Below, piece by piece: positions 1 to 11,619 of a DNA stretch of 64,000 nt (position 1 is the stretch's first letter; each line of letters starts with the position of its first letter). The position numbers and the translations under genes are program-made. The notes beneath the pieces were generated by a model that was not told the DNA's origin, did no database searches, and worked only from the letters and a program-made list of their open reading frames with translations. The DNA is from Daldinia sp. FL1419 (lineage: Eukaryota > Ascomycota > Sordariomycetes > Xylariales > Hypoxylaceae), in contig MU623350.1 of the NCBI GenBank assembly GCA_025201765.1, forward strand, positions 62,001 to 126,000. Direction: 5' to 3'.

Positions 1-58
1 CCTTTGTCCCAGATGCGTCCGCGTTTCCGCCCATCCAAGGGCGCTGAAAGAAGAGATT

Positions 59-1597
59 CTATCTTCTAACGCCAGCGTCTAGACCACCTTGCAGTTCTCC
101 CTCTAACCCCATCTGGTTTGTGTATTCTTGGGGTCGAGGGTCTTCAGCACTCCATTGCGAGTTTCCACCATTGGGTATCGGTACTTGACCAGCCGCCGCC
201 TGCGGCCCACCGGTCTGCCCAACACTTCCTGGTGCCGTGCGCACTAGCTGTCGGAACCGGAACACCTCGTCCTTAATCATCTCACGCATGTGACCCACTT
301 CATCAATGACCTCGAAATCAAAGTTGAAAGTGGTGGGGCAATCAGGCTCGTCAGAAGCATCATGCCAGATGTGGAGATACGGGTGCTCCAAAGCCTGCTC
401 GACGCTGATACGCGAGGAAGGATCGAAAGCTAGCATACGGTCGAGGAGGTCTAGAGCATCAGGATTGGCGTTGGGAAATAGGGTCGGGAAGGGCTTCTTA
501 GCCATATAGGGCAAGTTTCGGACGTATTCTTGAGCCCGCGAGGAGCCAATGCGTAGTAGAGTCTCCTCATTGGGTGTTCCGAGGATGTGAAGGATCTGAT
601 TGAGCTGGTCGACATAGTCACGTCCCTTAAAAAAGGGCCGCCCGCCAAGAAGTTCAGCGAGGATACACCCAACTGACCAAACATCAACTAGGACATGTTA
701 ATAACAAAGGTTATAATCGAGCCAGGGCATCTACATACTAGCTTTCGTGTAGCTCTGGAAGCTCAACATGATCTCGGGCGCACGATACCATCGTGTGGCA
801 ACGTATTCGGTCATATACCCGGCGTTTTCCTCAGGGTCAACTGAGAAACCACGGGCTAAGCCAAAGTCGCAGATCTTCAGTTCGCAGTCGGCGTTCACGA
901 GTAGGTTTCCCGGTTTGAGATCACGATGTAGAACGTTCGCCGAGTGAATATATTTCAAGCCGCAAAGGATCTGATATATGAATGACTGGAAGTGGGCGTC
1001 GGTAAGGGGCTGTCCGGAACGAATGATGGCAGCCAGGTCGCATTCCATCAATTCTACACACGACGAACCAGTAAGTACAAATATCATCAGCAGCGCATGT
1101 TGATTTCGTACCTTCGTATAGATATGTCTCATTGAAGTTCTCCGGTCGAGGGATATCCATATCGTAAAGACATGTGATCTAAACGTCCAGGTAAATCAAT
1201 ACTTGAATTCGCAACACGAAAAGCCCACGGATCGAAGAATTAGGTGACAGGAAAAATAGGGGTTTCTTACGTTGCGATGACCTCGGAAGTGTTGAAGGAG
1301 CTTAATTTCGCGCAAGGCGCGCTTAGCCAGAATCTTCTTGCTAAAGACATTGGTGACCTTCTTGATAGCTACGCCCTCGTTTGTCTGGTTGTTAACGGCG
1401 GCACTGTTTGTCGCAAAAGGGATATTAGCTACTCTCCGTCTATTTTACGGTAAGGATACGCCTCGATCAAAACCGCGCACTCACCAAACAATACCGTAAG
1501 CTCCTTGTCCTAGCTCCTTGGTGACAGTATACCGTTCGTCGACGATGAAATCTTGGTTGAAAACCTTGAAAATCTTGCGTCCTTGTAAGTCGGACAT
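59..1597 (-). CDS. mps1: Slt2/Mps1-type MAP kinase (cell-wall integrity)
   Basis: This is a serine/threonine MAP kinase, the last kinase of the fungal cell-wall-integrity cascade, acting in cytosol and nucleus. I solved five exons on the minus strand: 1597-1485, 1403-1271, 1178-1112, 1053-739 and 687-59. They total 1257 nt, in phase, giving 418 aa, the normal length for fungal Mps1/Slt2. The protein begins MSDLQGRKIFKVFNQDF. It has the glycine loop GQGAYG, the catalytic HRDLKPGN (H147-R-D149), DFG (167-169) and the activation-loop TEY at 186-188 within GYMTEYVATRWYRAPE. The TEY, together with RGFSVDPEENAG before it, points to the Slt2 class rather than Fus3/Kss1 (also TEY) or Hog1 (TGY). The C-terminal tail is polar and Gln/Gly-rich, as in relatives. 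Introns are 81, 92, 58 and 51 nt. Family identity is very secure; the role is inferred from orthologues. Confidence 0.96.
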
Positions 1598-3459
1598 GAT
1601 GAAAGTCAAGCCTCGAGGTCACTTTTCTTTTGCTTTCTTGCGCTTGAACCAAAATCAGTTACTCGAATGGATTGCGACGAGAGTCAGTTCGACGTCGTAT
1701 ATAGTTGAAGGAGAGGAATAATAGCAATCAAATCGTGAGGGGGGCGAAACGACCTCTTTAACGATGGGACCAGTATCCAAGGATCAAAGAGATCCTATTG
1801 TAAACAGATATAATCACGACAAAGCTGACGGGAGACAATTTAGTGAGAAAATGGTAAGCAAGGCTTATGGACGATGCGATGTGATGTGATGGGATACTAT
1901 TTAAGAAAAGAATTAGGAAGACGACCTGCAAAAAAACTACTACGTCAACCAAATTTCTAATCAGACAACTAATGATGGGGCGATGTAGCTCGAAGGGGTA
2001 ACATAAAAAAAAAGATCAAAATGACCCCCAAGGCGGAATAGCGACGGTGATGTGTCAAAGAAAGAAAATATGCGCTGTGTAACTAAACCGGACAAGTCAT
2101 TTTTGAGAATCGAAAGACTCGAGGGGTCAAAAGATGTACCCCTAGTTTTAGAGGTAGGCTAGGGTAGGTCGAGGAGGAGGGGAAGTCGCTGACCAAAGGC
2201 ATTAGGGAATGGGGCAGATTTGGTGGGGCGCGAGGGGTCCGCCGCTTAGGTAACATTCCAATATACAATACACTACAAGCACAATACAATAATTTCCAAG
2301 GTACAATATGGATTTTAAAATATAGGACAATAGGTACCTATCCTTAGATACCACTGTACATAATGATATATTACCTAGGTACATACGGTATATGTTCTCG
2401 CCTACCTATTTACATACATACATACATACCTACCTAAGTACCTAAGTACTCTTCTACATACCATAAATTCGTACCCGTGGATGGACAATGTGCAACATTC
2501 AAAGGTCCGTACAAATCAAACGCGCATCTCAAAAGGTGGTTAGAAAGTCGCAACTTGCAAGTGAGATGCTCCCCCGCAAGGTGGCAGCGGTTAGGCGATC
2601 CCAACTACGGTTGGCTAATTTTCGAGGCTCGTCCCGCTATTTTTGGTTTTAAAACAGCGCCAACAAGATTATCCTTGCTCGCCTTATAAGCGCCTGGTTA
2701 CAGACCTGTACTGATTGGACGGAGTTCGTGACGGTACCTATGTACTTCCTAGATAATTTCAAGAGGGGCAATACCTATTCAACATCGGCAACATACCTAA
2801 CATTCATTTTTCTTATTTGAGGAGAGGTAACTTGTAAGTAGATTCGCGCGCACATATCCAAGAAACGTTTCGTTGGTAAATTACCTAAGGGTGAATTGGT
2901 GAAAATTGTCTATCTACCTAGGTACCTATCTAGGTTCAACAAGAGTTGTTCAACTTATTCCATGATAGAGAGAAGCATGTGATACCCCGGTCTAGTCCAC
3001 CACGTCTCTGCACGTTTACCCTGCTAAAATAAAACTTGAAATTTTGAAGGGGCTGAGCTGAGGCTGAGAGAGGAATATTCCATTTTAGCCCCCAAAATGG
3101 CAAAGTACTAAGGTTAGGTATTACTACCTCATAATATATCATAATATAATGTATGCCAATACAACCTGAAGCTACACTAACGAGGTTTGTTGCAATCATT
3201 TGTCAGCTTCATTGGCTTGCTTCGTCAATAGATCCAATGTGAGACGACATGGGACGACGGATTATTTTAGTACTCCCGCCCGATTAGTATCTCTGCTAGG
3301 TCATCTAATAAGTTATACATCCTATTTGTATAATATCAGACGTGGTCGTGCATTAGGTGCCGTTACTCGTCTCTATTGACCCTGCTATTTTCTATTCGTA
3401 GCGTCTATTTCCCCTTCTATCGTCTAGACTACCAAACAAATCTTGGGTATCATCGTATT
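1598..3459. other. Intergenic region between the MAP kinase and the tyrosine phosphatase
   Basis: No gene is seen in these 1.86 kb. The left part must hold the promoter and 5' leader of the MAP kinase. The stretch around 2370-2460 is low-complexity DNA with TACA repeats (2411-2429) and several CCTAGG/GGTACC palindromic words. Short open frames here have no domain-like sequence. Confidence 0.6.
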
Positions 3460-4131
3460 CTATGCCACCGCGTTGCCAACACCTGGGAACTTTTGCTCTA
3501 GAAAATTGGTTGCGAATCTCTTGCACTGTTGATATGCTCTTTCAAAAGCATCGTTGCCATCGTAGTAAGGATCTTGCACTACCTCCTTGCGGCCCGTGCC
3601 GGAATATTCACCAAACAGCATGACTTGCGCCTTGGAGTTGGACAGGTTTCTACTCCTATCTCTCCATCGCATGAGATCCGCTAGGTTTGAGTTATCCATC
3701 GCAAATATGTAGTCAAAGTCGCGAAAGTCACTGTCGCGAAGCTATAAACAGTCATATATAGGACCTCGTTAGTATTCTTCTTGTATCTTGTTCGTTAGAT
3801 TCCTCTGTGAATTTAGACTAACCTTTCGCGCTGTGTGCGTGTAATTTGTGATGCCATGGTCTTCGAGGGTTGACATAGTTCTAGAGTCAGGCTCGTCGCC
3901 AGTATGATATCCACCTATCGTAATCTCGTTAGCCCCAACCCTTCAAAATCAGCAAGACCGTAATGCACGGTTGTTACTCATACCAGTTCCGCATGAATCG
4001 ACTCTATCTATGAGGTTGTAGTAAGGTGAAGACTGATCCTTCACGATCGACCGGAAGACTCCCTCAGCCATAGTAGATCTGCATATGTTGCCTAAGCAAA
4101 CGAAAAGTACCGAAATCTTTTCTTGAGCCAT
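3460..4131 (-). CDS. Low-molecular-weight protein-tyrosine phosphatase
   Basis: This is a small cytosolic acid phosphatase of the LMW-PTP (Ltp1/Stp1) family, which removes phosphate from phosphotyrosine through a cysteine-phosphate intermediate. Three exons join in phase: 4131-3984, 3914-3823 and 3741-3460, giving 173 aa, close to the usual 155-165. The N-terminus holds the P-loop CLGNICRS (C12, C17, R18), which fits C-x5-R-S, just after a first beta strand. The general-acid aspartate lies in VVQDPYYDG (about D137), the DPYY acid loop with its two tyrosines. The last exon holds FDYIFAMDNSNL, the conserved D-N-S/N loop. It lies next to the MAP kinase on the same strand, but the 1.9-kb gap gives no reason to call the pair co-regulated. 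Confidence 0.94.
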
Positions 4132-5415
4132 GGCCGCATTAGAATATCAATATTCCCCTCCAGTTCTAGAGGTCCGAAACTTGAAGTTGATGTTGATGGA
4201 CTCCAAACGGAAGTACTTGAGTTGTAGGTACCTTACATTAAGCTACCTATGCAAGAGAGGTAAGTAGATAATTTGGGTACGGATCCATACGTCAAGTGAG
4301 ATAAGAGATATTATTACATAAGCCCCCTCCCCCACTTTGCGCGCAGACGCGACTAACGGCTACTAATAAGGTGTACATGTTGTACTTGGCCTAGGGACAT
4401 TCGAAGGTTGCATTTGCTTAAGCCTTAAGGCATTCAGAGGCCCAGTACGGGTTTGTGAGCTCATCCTAGTTATATGCTATAAATATCTGCGCAGGCAAAT
4501 AAATGTAAATAAATGTAAATAAACGCATTATTTTCCCTAACATATGAGGTAAGCATATTGATCGTTAAGACGGTGACTCCCTTCCGTTGCAATGCCACCC
4601 CGCCATCCCTTCTCCCTTTTTCTAATACCGTATGGACATTCTCTCTCATCTCTCTACCTGCACTAGGTACCTACCTCCCCTCCCCCCAGTGCTGATGTAC
4701 CTAGGTAACTTATCAACGAATGAAAATTAGATCACTGATTATATAAGCGAGATTCATTTCTCAAGTACAATAATAATTCAACTCTATTAATTCATTTCGC
4801 TTTCCTTCATCTTTCAACAAGTCAATAAGTTATGTGTAAGACTCTCAGTCTCATATGCATGATTAGAGATAGGCAAGGGCCAAATCTGGAGGATGATGAA
4901 AGTAACCAAGCAGATACTATTTCTCACCTACAAGTTTCTATAGTTCCCTTTAACATCGTATGAAGTATAAGTCTTGGGAATATCCAACATACCTACTAGA
5001 TAACCCCAGACTCCTATACCTAGTTTGATTGAAGAGCCAATCGATCATATGGCATCAGTTAACTAGGACGGATAACGAAAAAAAAAATTAGGAGTAGGCC
5101 CATCAGGTAACAAACAACATAGGCTGGGAGGTAGTTACACATAAAAGATCAAACACACGCTGAAATTAAGACAAGTGGATAGATCAATCTGAGGTAAATT
5201 TATATATTTCACCAAGGCACGATAGTACGGCAAATTAATTTGTATTCACTCTACATCTGTCTATAATACGACGTGTAGGTAGCAAACATGTCTGCCGCAA
5301 AATCAGTCGTCAAGGACATGATGAATACCCTAGGTCGGTATCTACTTTCTAGGCATCTACCTAGGTATGTAAGACGTCTAGAATCCTGTTGGTGTCTAGG
5401 TCATCGTAAAGAGGA
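4132..5415. other. Intergenic region with a short AT-rich tandem repeat
   Basis: No gene is recognised. A decanucleotide AAATAAATGT is repeated about 2.7 times at 4497-4524. AGGTA/TACCT runs occur at 4665-4710 and 5325-5400. The open frame on the plus strand from 5288 runs over the 3' end of the lactonase gene and is taken as antisense chance. Confidence 0.55.
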
Positions 5416-6740
5416 TTACGAGTACCAAACAGCGTTGGCACAGCATCCACCACCATCGTTGATGTCCAAGTGGGCTATCACCTTTGCTCCAGACTTGTCG
5501 TCGTTCATCTTCCACATCTCAACAAAGCCTGTCGAGTTGTCGGTAATGGCAACGATGTTGTCGTCGAACGGGCTCGGAGAGACGGCGTTGGCAAAGCCAC
5601 CGCTGGACGTAGTCTCGGTTAGGAAGAGCTGGTTTCCAAGCACACCTTCGTCGTTGACGGTGATGGCGGATATGTATCCCTTTCGGCTAGTATCGTGCGC
5701 ACGGTTGCTCGCCCAGAGGTAGATGTTGTTGGCGGAGAGGGCAACCTCGTCGGCCCAGAAGTCAGATGCCTGGTCGCCGTCTTTGATAAGGGGGTATGTC
5801 TGGTCCAGCAGATACAGTTTTCCAAGATCGCTTTTCAAGAACTGTGCGACTTTGCTGGTTCCTTCAAAGACAGTATAGGCATATCCACCCTTCGGATGGG
5901 TGACCATATGGCGAGGGTCTGCGCCGTTGTCAGGCATATTAACTCGCCACTCGAAATTAAGGCTACCGTCGTTTTCGTTGATGCTATGGATCCAGACGGA
6001 GTTACCACCGTCATCAGCCGAGTAGAGGTACTTCAAGTCGGAGCTGAATGAAACTCCATGGACGGCCGAGCCGTCGTCGTACTTGTAACTCTGTACAGCG
6101 GAACTAAGTGTGCCACTGTCGTCTACCGACATGACTATGCCGCACTTCGCATCTCCGTAGAAGTAGTTTCCATACACACTGTGAAGGAGAATAGGGGTTA
6201 GCGATGCGAAAAGGTGTCAACGAGAATAGAGAATAATTCTAATATTCAGATCCGATTGAGGATCTGAAGATAAATGTAACGAGGGAATTTAATATTGCAT
6301 ACCTGTAGGGAGCTTTTGGATAAGCAGCGACGAAAATACTCTTCCCGCCCCGACAATCGGGGTCTCCGGTAACTCGGTTCTCGAAGATGATGGTTTCGGC
6401 ATCCAACAAACTATAACTAACGAAGGAAGCTTCGTTTGCGTTCCAGTCTGTACCGTAAAGGTTCTTTTTGTCGTGCTATAATCATCATAGAGTTAGCCCC
6501 AATACACATGATTTTTGGTATTGTTAAGAAATAGGGGTATTAGCTTACACTTAGTGCTAGCCAAGCACTTCCCGCGTCCGTAGGGGTAGTTCTGAGAAGT
6601 TCAAGAGTCTCGGCTACGTCGTCGTACTCGACCGTGTAGAGGTAGTAGGTACTAAAGGTCCCAACTATAAGCTGATGCTTCGCAGCGTCAGCCAATGCTA
6701 CAAGGCCAATGGCCCCCAACAGTGCCTTCACAAACCACAT
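5416..6740 (-). CDS. Secreted muconate-lactonising-enzyme-like beta-propeller
   Basis: This protein belongs to the lactonase / carboxy-cis,cis-muconate cyclase family of seven-bladed beta-propellers, which in fungi work in the 3-oxoadipate route for aromatic acids. Exons 6740-6549, 6475-6303 and 6178-5416 join in phase to 375 aa, the usual length. The mature start AKHQLIVGTF and inner segments such as SAVHGVSFSSDLKYLYSAD, PRHMVTHPKGGYAYTVFEG and the C-terminal GGGCCANAVWYS match the family layout. The donor of intron 1 is the second GT of GTGTAAG, chosen because only it keeps phase. The first 19-20 residues (MWFVKALLGAIGLVALADA) form a clear signal peptide, so the product is probably secreted; the classical enzyme is intracellular. 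Substrate is unproved: other lactones or a non-enzymic role are possible. Confidence 0.9.
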
Positions 6741-8164
6741 CTTGGCGCGTGTCGACTACGAAGGCGATTGGGATTCCAATCACAGTCGTGGTTCTAGTTG
6801 TTGTTACTACGCCCAGTGGTCCAGTCCTGCGGGATAGGAGTAGGAAGTTATACGCTTCGACAACTCTAGGAGAAGCTACTCATATACGCCTCCTTACCTT
6901 TACCTTTCTGGGTAGAAGCTTTTAATCTCTCGAGAGGTACCTATGACACGTTATGGATGAAGGAAAGGGATATGAAAACTCCTATTGACACTCAGGGTGA
7001 CAGTGCTTTTTGTGTTTTAAGGGAATTACCTTGGCGGTGCAGGTGCTTTAATTCAGGTATCGGGCAAACGACACGGTGAAGCTTGTATAAAACTACACGA
7101 GATAGCGTATCTGGTTGGACTGCACCTGTTGATTCACTGAATTCAGCAATCATTTTCGGCTCCATTGGCCGTTATTAAATAGATTTATTGACAAAGGAAA
7201 ACAAATTACGTTTCTTTCAACACTGTAGAAACAAGGTAGGTAGTTTCTAGTAAAATGACACTATTTTGGAGTGATACCACTGTGCTCCAGAGTTTATGGT
7301 TTAAAATTACTGTGAGGCTCCAATGTAATCACATCGACAGCACTCTCAAAGATATTTTCTTTTTTTGCCAATTTTGTAGCAAGGTATTGCCTAGTGTATT
7401 TAGTTTCTCTTCTGGTTCCACCTCATATACCATAAACATGGCTCTGGGGCCGGAGAATGCCCCCCTTGGGTCCTGCCGATACTTAAGAGCTAAAAGGGCT
7501 AATCTTCTTCGCAGGTCTTTGTATAATTCATACAATGACTTTCCATATAATCTACTTGCTATCGAGGTAAATCAATTAGTACTTAGTTTGCCTGGGGTAT
7601 TTACTTGTTACCTAGGTAGGTACCTAGATAGGTACGCAGGTATCTATAGGAAAAGTACTAAATAAACACTTCGTCGTATATATGAAAAGGTTTTCACCCG
7701 CTCAAATCAATGCCTATAAGCCCATTCACCATCGTAATGATTAGGTATATTCGGTCTTAATGAAAGCCATAAAAGTATAAGCGGGGAGCAGGTAAATCAG
7801 ACCCAGGTTAGAACTTTCTCTAAGAGTCACGTTTATATAAAACATCATATCATCAAGCCAGAATTATTAGAGATCCACACATACACTCGGCAGCCTGGGA
7901 TCAAGTAGAACAGGCAAACAAACAATTGGGATTCTGGCTGACCAAGTCTAAGCAAAATCATAGAAGCAGATTGTTTAATTATCACATGCAACGAAACTGA
8001 TCTCAACTCTTCATGTTCCTCGGGCAGGAAATATTATCTTCGAAGAATAATCTCATACTAATTATCACATTAAATTAATCGTTATCCCAAGGAAGTCGTT
8101 CGTCAATATTCATCCCACATCATGGTCAAGCTAACCCCTTCCGAAGACACTGATATGTGAATAT
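6741..8164. other. Intergenic region with a doubtful open frame
   Basis: No secure gene. On the minus strand about 7329-7575 is open for some 80 codons without a good ATG; it contains the phrase GPRAMFMVYEVEPEEKLN, which is protein-like, but codons are A/T-ending and no family is recognised. The overlapping plus-strand frame from 7255 is equally long. AGGTA runs lie at 7600-7650. Confidence 0.45.
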
Positions 8165-8903
8165 TTACGCCCAGATCTTAATAAAAGCCGTGGTCTCGTT
8201 CGCGTTCAAGGGCGCTCCGGTGACGGGATCCGCACTGTCCGGTCCCAAAATACGCGCGTAGTAGAAATCCAAGAAATAAGATCCGGATTGTGCCGGGTTG
8301 TACTTAAGTCCCCACCTGGTGCTGGTGTTGTAGGCACCCAGGAATACGCCGTCCTGCTTCTCGCCGTCGATGTAGTGCTCGAAGATCTGGGGCGCGATGC
8401 CATCGGAGATCTTCCATAACAAGGGAGCGTCATACGGCTCGTCCTTGGGGAACAGTAATTCCGACCATTGGGCATTTGTGGGGGCCCCTGCGTCTGTCAG
8501 ATCAGTATCGACCAGAGCCTTGAGAACACCCCCGTCGCACTTCAGGGCGGTCTTGGCGATCTGATTGTTCGTTGGGAAAGTGATCTGCGTCGTCCGATTA
8601 GTATCCTCGAATATCAAGATCTAGAATTAAACAACTTACATAACCCCATCGCAGACTCGGCTTATGGTCAACTCTAGGGTCGAAGGAGATAGAGTACGCA
8701 GAGGTATCACCAAATCCCTCGATAGCAGCGTTGTCGCTATCGACCAGCTGCAGGATCCAGGGTCCGGCAGTATTAGTTGCGGCGTCGTATAACGGATAAG
8801 ATGAGCAGTCGTCAGATGGCAAAGGCTTGACAGTGACGTTCTGAGCCGCTTGAGCCAATGGGACGGCGGCCAGGAGAGAAGCAAGAGCGAGTTCGGTAAA
8901 CAT
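8165..8903 (-). CDS. Small secreted protein, unknown function
   Basis: I do not recognise the family. Two exons, 8903-8640 and 8584-8165, join in phase 0 around a 55-nt intron (GTAAGT...GCAG) and give 227 aa. Residues 1-19 (MFTELALASLLAAVPLAQA) make a signal peptide with an A-x-A cleavage site. The mature part has few cysteines (SDDCSSY and LKCDGG), possibly one disulphide, and several N-glycosylation sequons (NVT, NTS, NET). The C-terminal half carries aromatic-rich phrases such as SGSYFLDFYYARI and ends in IKIWA. There are no repeats, membrane segments or catalytic motifs that I can name. An extracellular role, perhaps host or substrate interaction, is only an inference. Confidence 0.85.
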
Positions 8904-10483
8904 CTTGAATGAGACTAATAGACTTGAACCAGACAGAGAGGTATATGAATAGATGCACGCTGAGCAGGCCGATGAGAACCCAACAACATGAGGGGCGACG
9001 CTGGATATTTATTATCCATCACCCCTTAAATTATTCCGTCTACCGTAAGATGCAAGCCGGTTAGGCTCACAGGTCTTTCGGTAGGCAGATGCGAGTCTAG
9101 ACCAAAGGAATAGCTAGGAGCTGAAGGTAAGGCATAATGAAGTGGGACGACTCGGCGAAATTGAGATTAGTGGGAGCATAGAAGCATGGTAGAAGAACCA
9201 GGCTAAACGCGCAGCGACCTGGTATGATTGGTTACTATCACGAATGCCTGTCATGAAATTCGACAGATTCGGAATGAGCTAAGAATCTAATAGGTAGTAT
9301 TAAGGCAAATAATACAGGGAGTAACTGAGGCTCGGTCCGTGCTCCTACAAAACGCGTAGTATCGTGGTCTAATATACAGAGAGTATCGACGCCCTGCTAG
9401 TATGAGAGTCTTCTGTCTACGAACCATCTTCCTTGTGACAAGTCATTAGGCGCCGCACCGGGTGAATAATTCCCATGGATAGGTACCTTAACGTAGTTAT
9501 ACCAGGTAACCACTAAGATGAGATTTCACGCTACAAGGTCTATTGCCCCAAACTCGACAACTGACAACGCATCGCGAAGTTGAAAAACTACGTTACATCT
9601 CGTATAAAAAGGGCTTACCTACATAAAGAGTTGCACAAGCATAGACTTAAACAGTTGATTATTTGCGAGATAGATGGTAAGACAGCTAAAATGCCTAGGT
9701 AGGTAGATAGCTATGCTTAGATTTTATTTTACCTCGGTCAAGTCACGATTTAATTCACGCTGTCATAAAAAGCAAGAGAAAAGCAAAAACAGAAAAGCCG
9801 GTAAGTTAGAGTTGTAAATTTGGGCTACAAGGGTCAAGGTATTCTTAAAAGCCGATGTGCTACCATTTGTCCGGTACGGATCCGTATCCGTCCAGGTCCG
9901 GAGACACGGCTTTTAAGCTAGGTGGAGTACCAATCTAATAAGCCACACAACTTTGAGTTCTAAAAGCCGAGCCCATCTATATAAGCGTTTGACCCCGTGT
10001 GGCATTCCTACGAGTGTCTATTACCTCGTACACGTATAGACAAAATCGTCTTATTATTAATCTTTTAGTCCACCCTTATCATAAAATGCGTTAGGAATAA
10101 CTAATACAAGCTCTAACTAGTCGATTCATTCCTCGTTCAGGAATCAGAATCAGCATGTTTGTAATGTAATGTAATGTGCGTTTTTATGAGATATGATTAT
10201 ACTTTCAAGATGGAGTATGTTGCCACTTCTGACTCGTAACATCTTCACGTCTAGAAGGGGATCTCGAAAGAAGATGCCTTAGGTAGTGTGTATCAGGTTT
10301 CTTATTGTCTTACATATAGGACAAGAGGACTTATTCTATATGTGGGAGTCTCTTAGTTCCATAGTAGATAGAGTTCCTCGCTTCTTGGACCGCCCCGCGA
10401 CAGTGTAGAAAACCTGGGCGGAGGGGGTGACGTCAGGTAAGAGGGAAAACGATGCATAGGATTGGACGACTGCCATGATGCAT
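8904..10483. other. Intergenic region with TATA-like boxes and an inverted repeat but no gene
   Basis: No coding frame is supported. TATA-like words on the plus strand (CGTATAAAAAGG near 9601, CTATATAAGC near 9977) are followed by no recognisable gene, so this may be the remains of a lost promoter or chance. The words AAAAGCCG/CGGCTTTT recur near 9794, 9847, 9907 and 9962. Confidence 0.5.
9844..9917. repeat. Exactly symmetric dyad (inverted repeat with central palindrome)
   Basis: Two perfect 11-nt arms, CTTAAAAGCCG at 9844-9854 and CGGCTTTTAAG at 9907-9917, flank a perfect 12-nt palindrome TACGGATCCGTA at 9875-9886. The centre of the arms and of the palindrome is the same point, 9880.5. The stretches between are only partly complementary. 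It could be a regulatory dyad, a foldback-element remnant or chance. Confidence 0.6.
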
Positions 10484-11137
10484 TCATCTGTTCCTGGATC
10501 CGTTCAAACCCGTGCTAGGAGCATCTTCTTCGGTGTTGCTAGCTTGCGCACCCAGGCACGAGTCGTTCGACTGAGTGGTTCCCTGGACAGGTGCATCATG
10601 CTCCGAGCTAAGTGGCATATTAGGTAAAACACGCCAGTCGATGTTAGCTATCGGGGCGTCATCGTCGTTCTTCGTATCGTGTGAGGGAGAACTTGATAAG
10701 TCCATCTCGGAATTCTCGTCTGACTGGTTAGGAGAACGAATACGAGGAGGTACTCCTAGAATAGCTAGCTCTTTATGACCATATGGAATAGGCTTCTCCA
10801 ATATGTCAACATCATCTTGGTCCATATCAGACTGATCTTCCGAGCCAAGGTAATATCCTTCATGTACCAGGCAGAGTCTGAATCCGTTCTGAGGACCATG
10901 ACGCGTGGTCTGATAGATGAAAAATAGCATCGGCATACGAACGGTATTACTAGCTGGATCACGATTATTTTGGCGGCAGATATGCCAACGAACCGAACCA
11001 GGCGCATTGCAAATTTCATCTAGGGGGCTCGAGTTAGCGATTTCCTGGATCATGGAAGAAATAGAACTCGTATCCGTTATTATTCGTTGCTGAAGCATCC
11101 CTCTTGACAGACGGGGCGTCGACGGATAAGGGGACAT
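10484..11137 (-). CDS. Hypothetical acidic protein, 217 aa
   Basis: A single-exon frame with a good ATG at 11137 and 217 aa. I do not recognise it. The N-terminal half (about 1-110) looks folded, with WHICRQNN and MLFFIYQTTRHGPQNGFRLC suggesting beta strands and a buried core. From about residue 100 to the end it is acidic, Ser/Asp/Asn-rich and probably disordered (for example SDMDQDDVDILE). No signal peptide, membrane segment or known motif is seen. It lies beside the decayed HET gene on the same strand, in a gene-poor stretch. The unbroken frame favours a real gene over chance, but it could also be one exon of a larger gene. Confidence 0.6.
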   Translation of the reverse strand: MSPYPSTPRLSRGMLQQRIITDTSSISSMIQEIANSSPLDEICNAPGSVRWHICRQNNRDPASNTVRMPMLFFIYQTTRHGPQNGFRLCLVHEGYYLGSEDQSDMDQDDVDILEKPIPYGHKELAILGVPPRIRSPNQSDENSEMDLSSSPSHDTKNDDDAPIANIDWRVLPNMPLSSEHDAPVQGTTQSNDSCLGAQASNTEEDAPSTGLNGSRNR

Positions 11138-11619
11138 GATTACGGCCGTGGACGAAATACCAAGGGGAAAGTGTAATAGAAGATTGGAATTTGTTCGCAG
11201 GATGGAATAACTTATGTGAATATATTTAGATTATAGTTGGTTGGCCTTTATACGAAGAATTTGCTGATATATATCCCAACCCACATGTCCCCAAGTAGGC
11301 ATCTAAGGCTAAGGTAGGTACCTCCTATTTGAGGTAATGGGCAGTGTTAGCGGTGTGACTACAACGCCGTATGTCCCTAGGGAGGTCCGTGGGGCGGGCC
11401 GGGTATCTGTGGGTTAGGTGAGTCAATCGGGAAGACCCAGCACTCAGGGGGCACGGACAAAGACCCACCATAGAATAAGTTTAGGTAAGAGAGGTAGGTT
11501 ATATATATTAGAAGAAACCGTTGTTACAGGCAAGCACTTAACACGGGTCAACGGTGTGTATGGATACCTGAGGTAGGTACTCATGTTACGTCTCCCTTTC
11601 CGGTCATGAAGCCCGTTCG
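11138..11619. other. Short intergenic region between the 217-aa gene and the HET remnant
   Basis: Nothing recognisable apart from AGGTA runs near 11310 and 11565. It should contain the promoter of the gene that starts at 11137. Confidence 0.5.

Noticed and set aside
59..4131. Functional pairing of the MAP kinase with the tyrosine phosphatase beside it
   Set aside because: LMW phosphatases are not known to be the main regulators of Slt2, and 1.9 kb of intergenic DNA separates the genes; position alone is no evidence.
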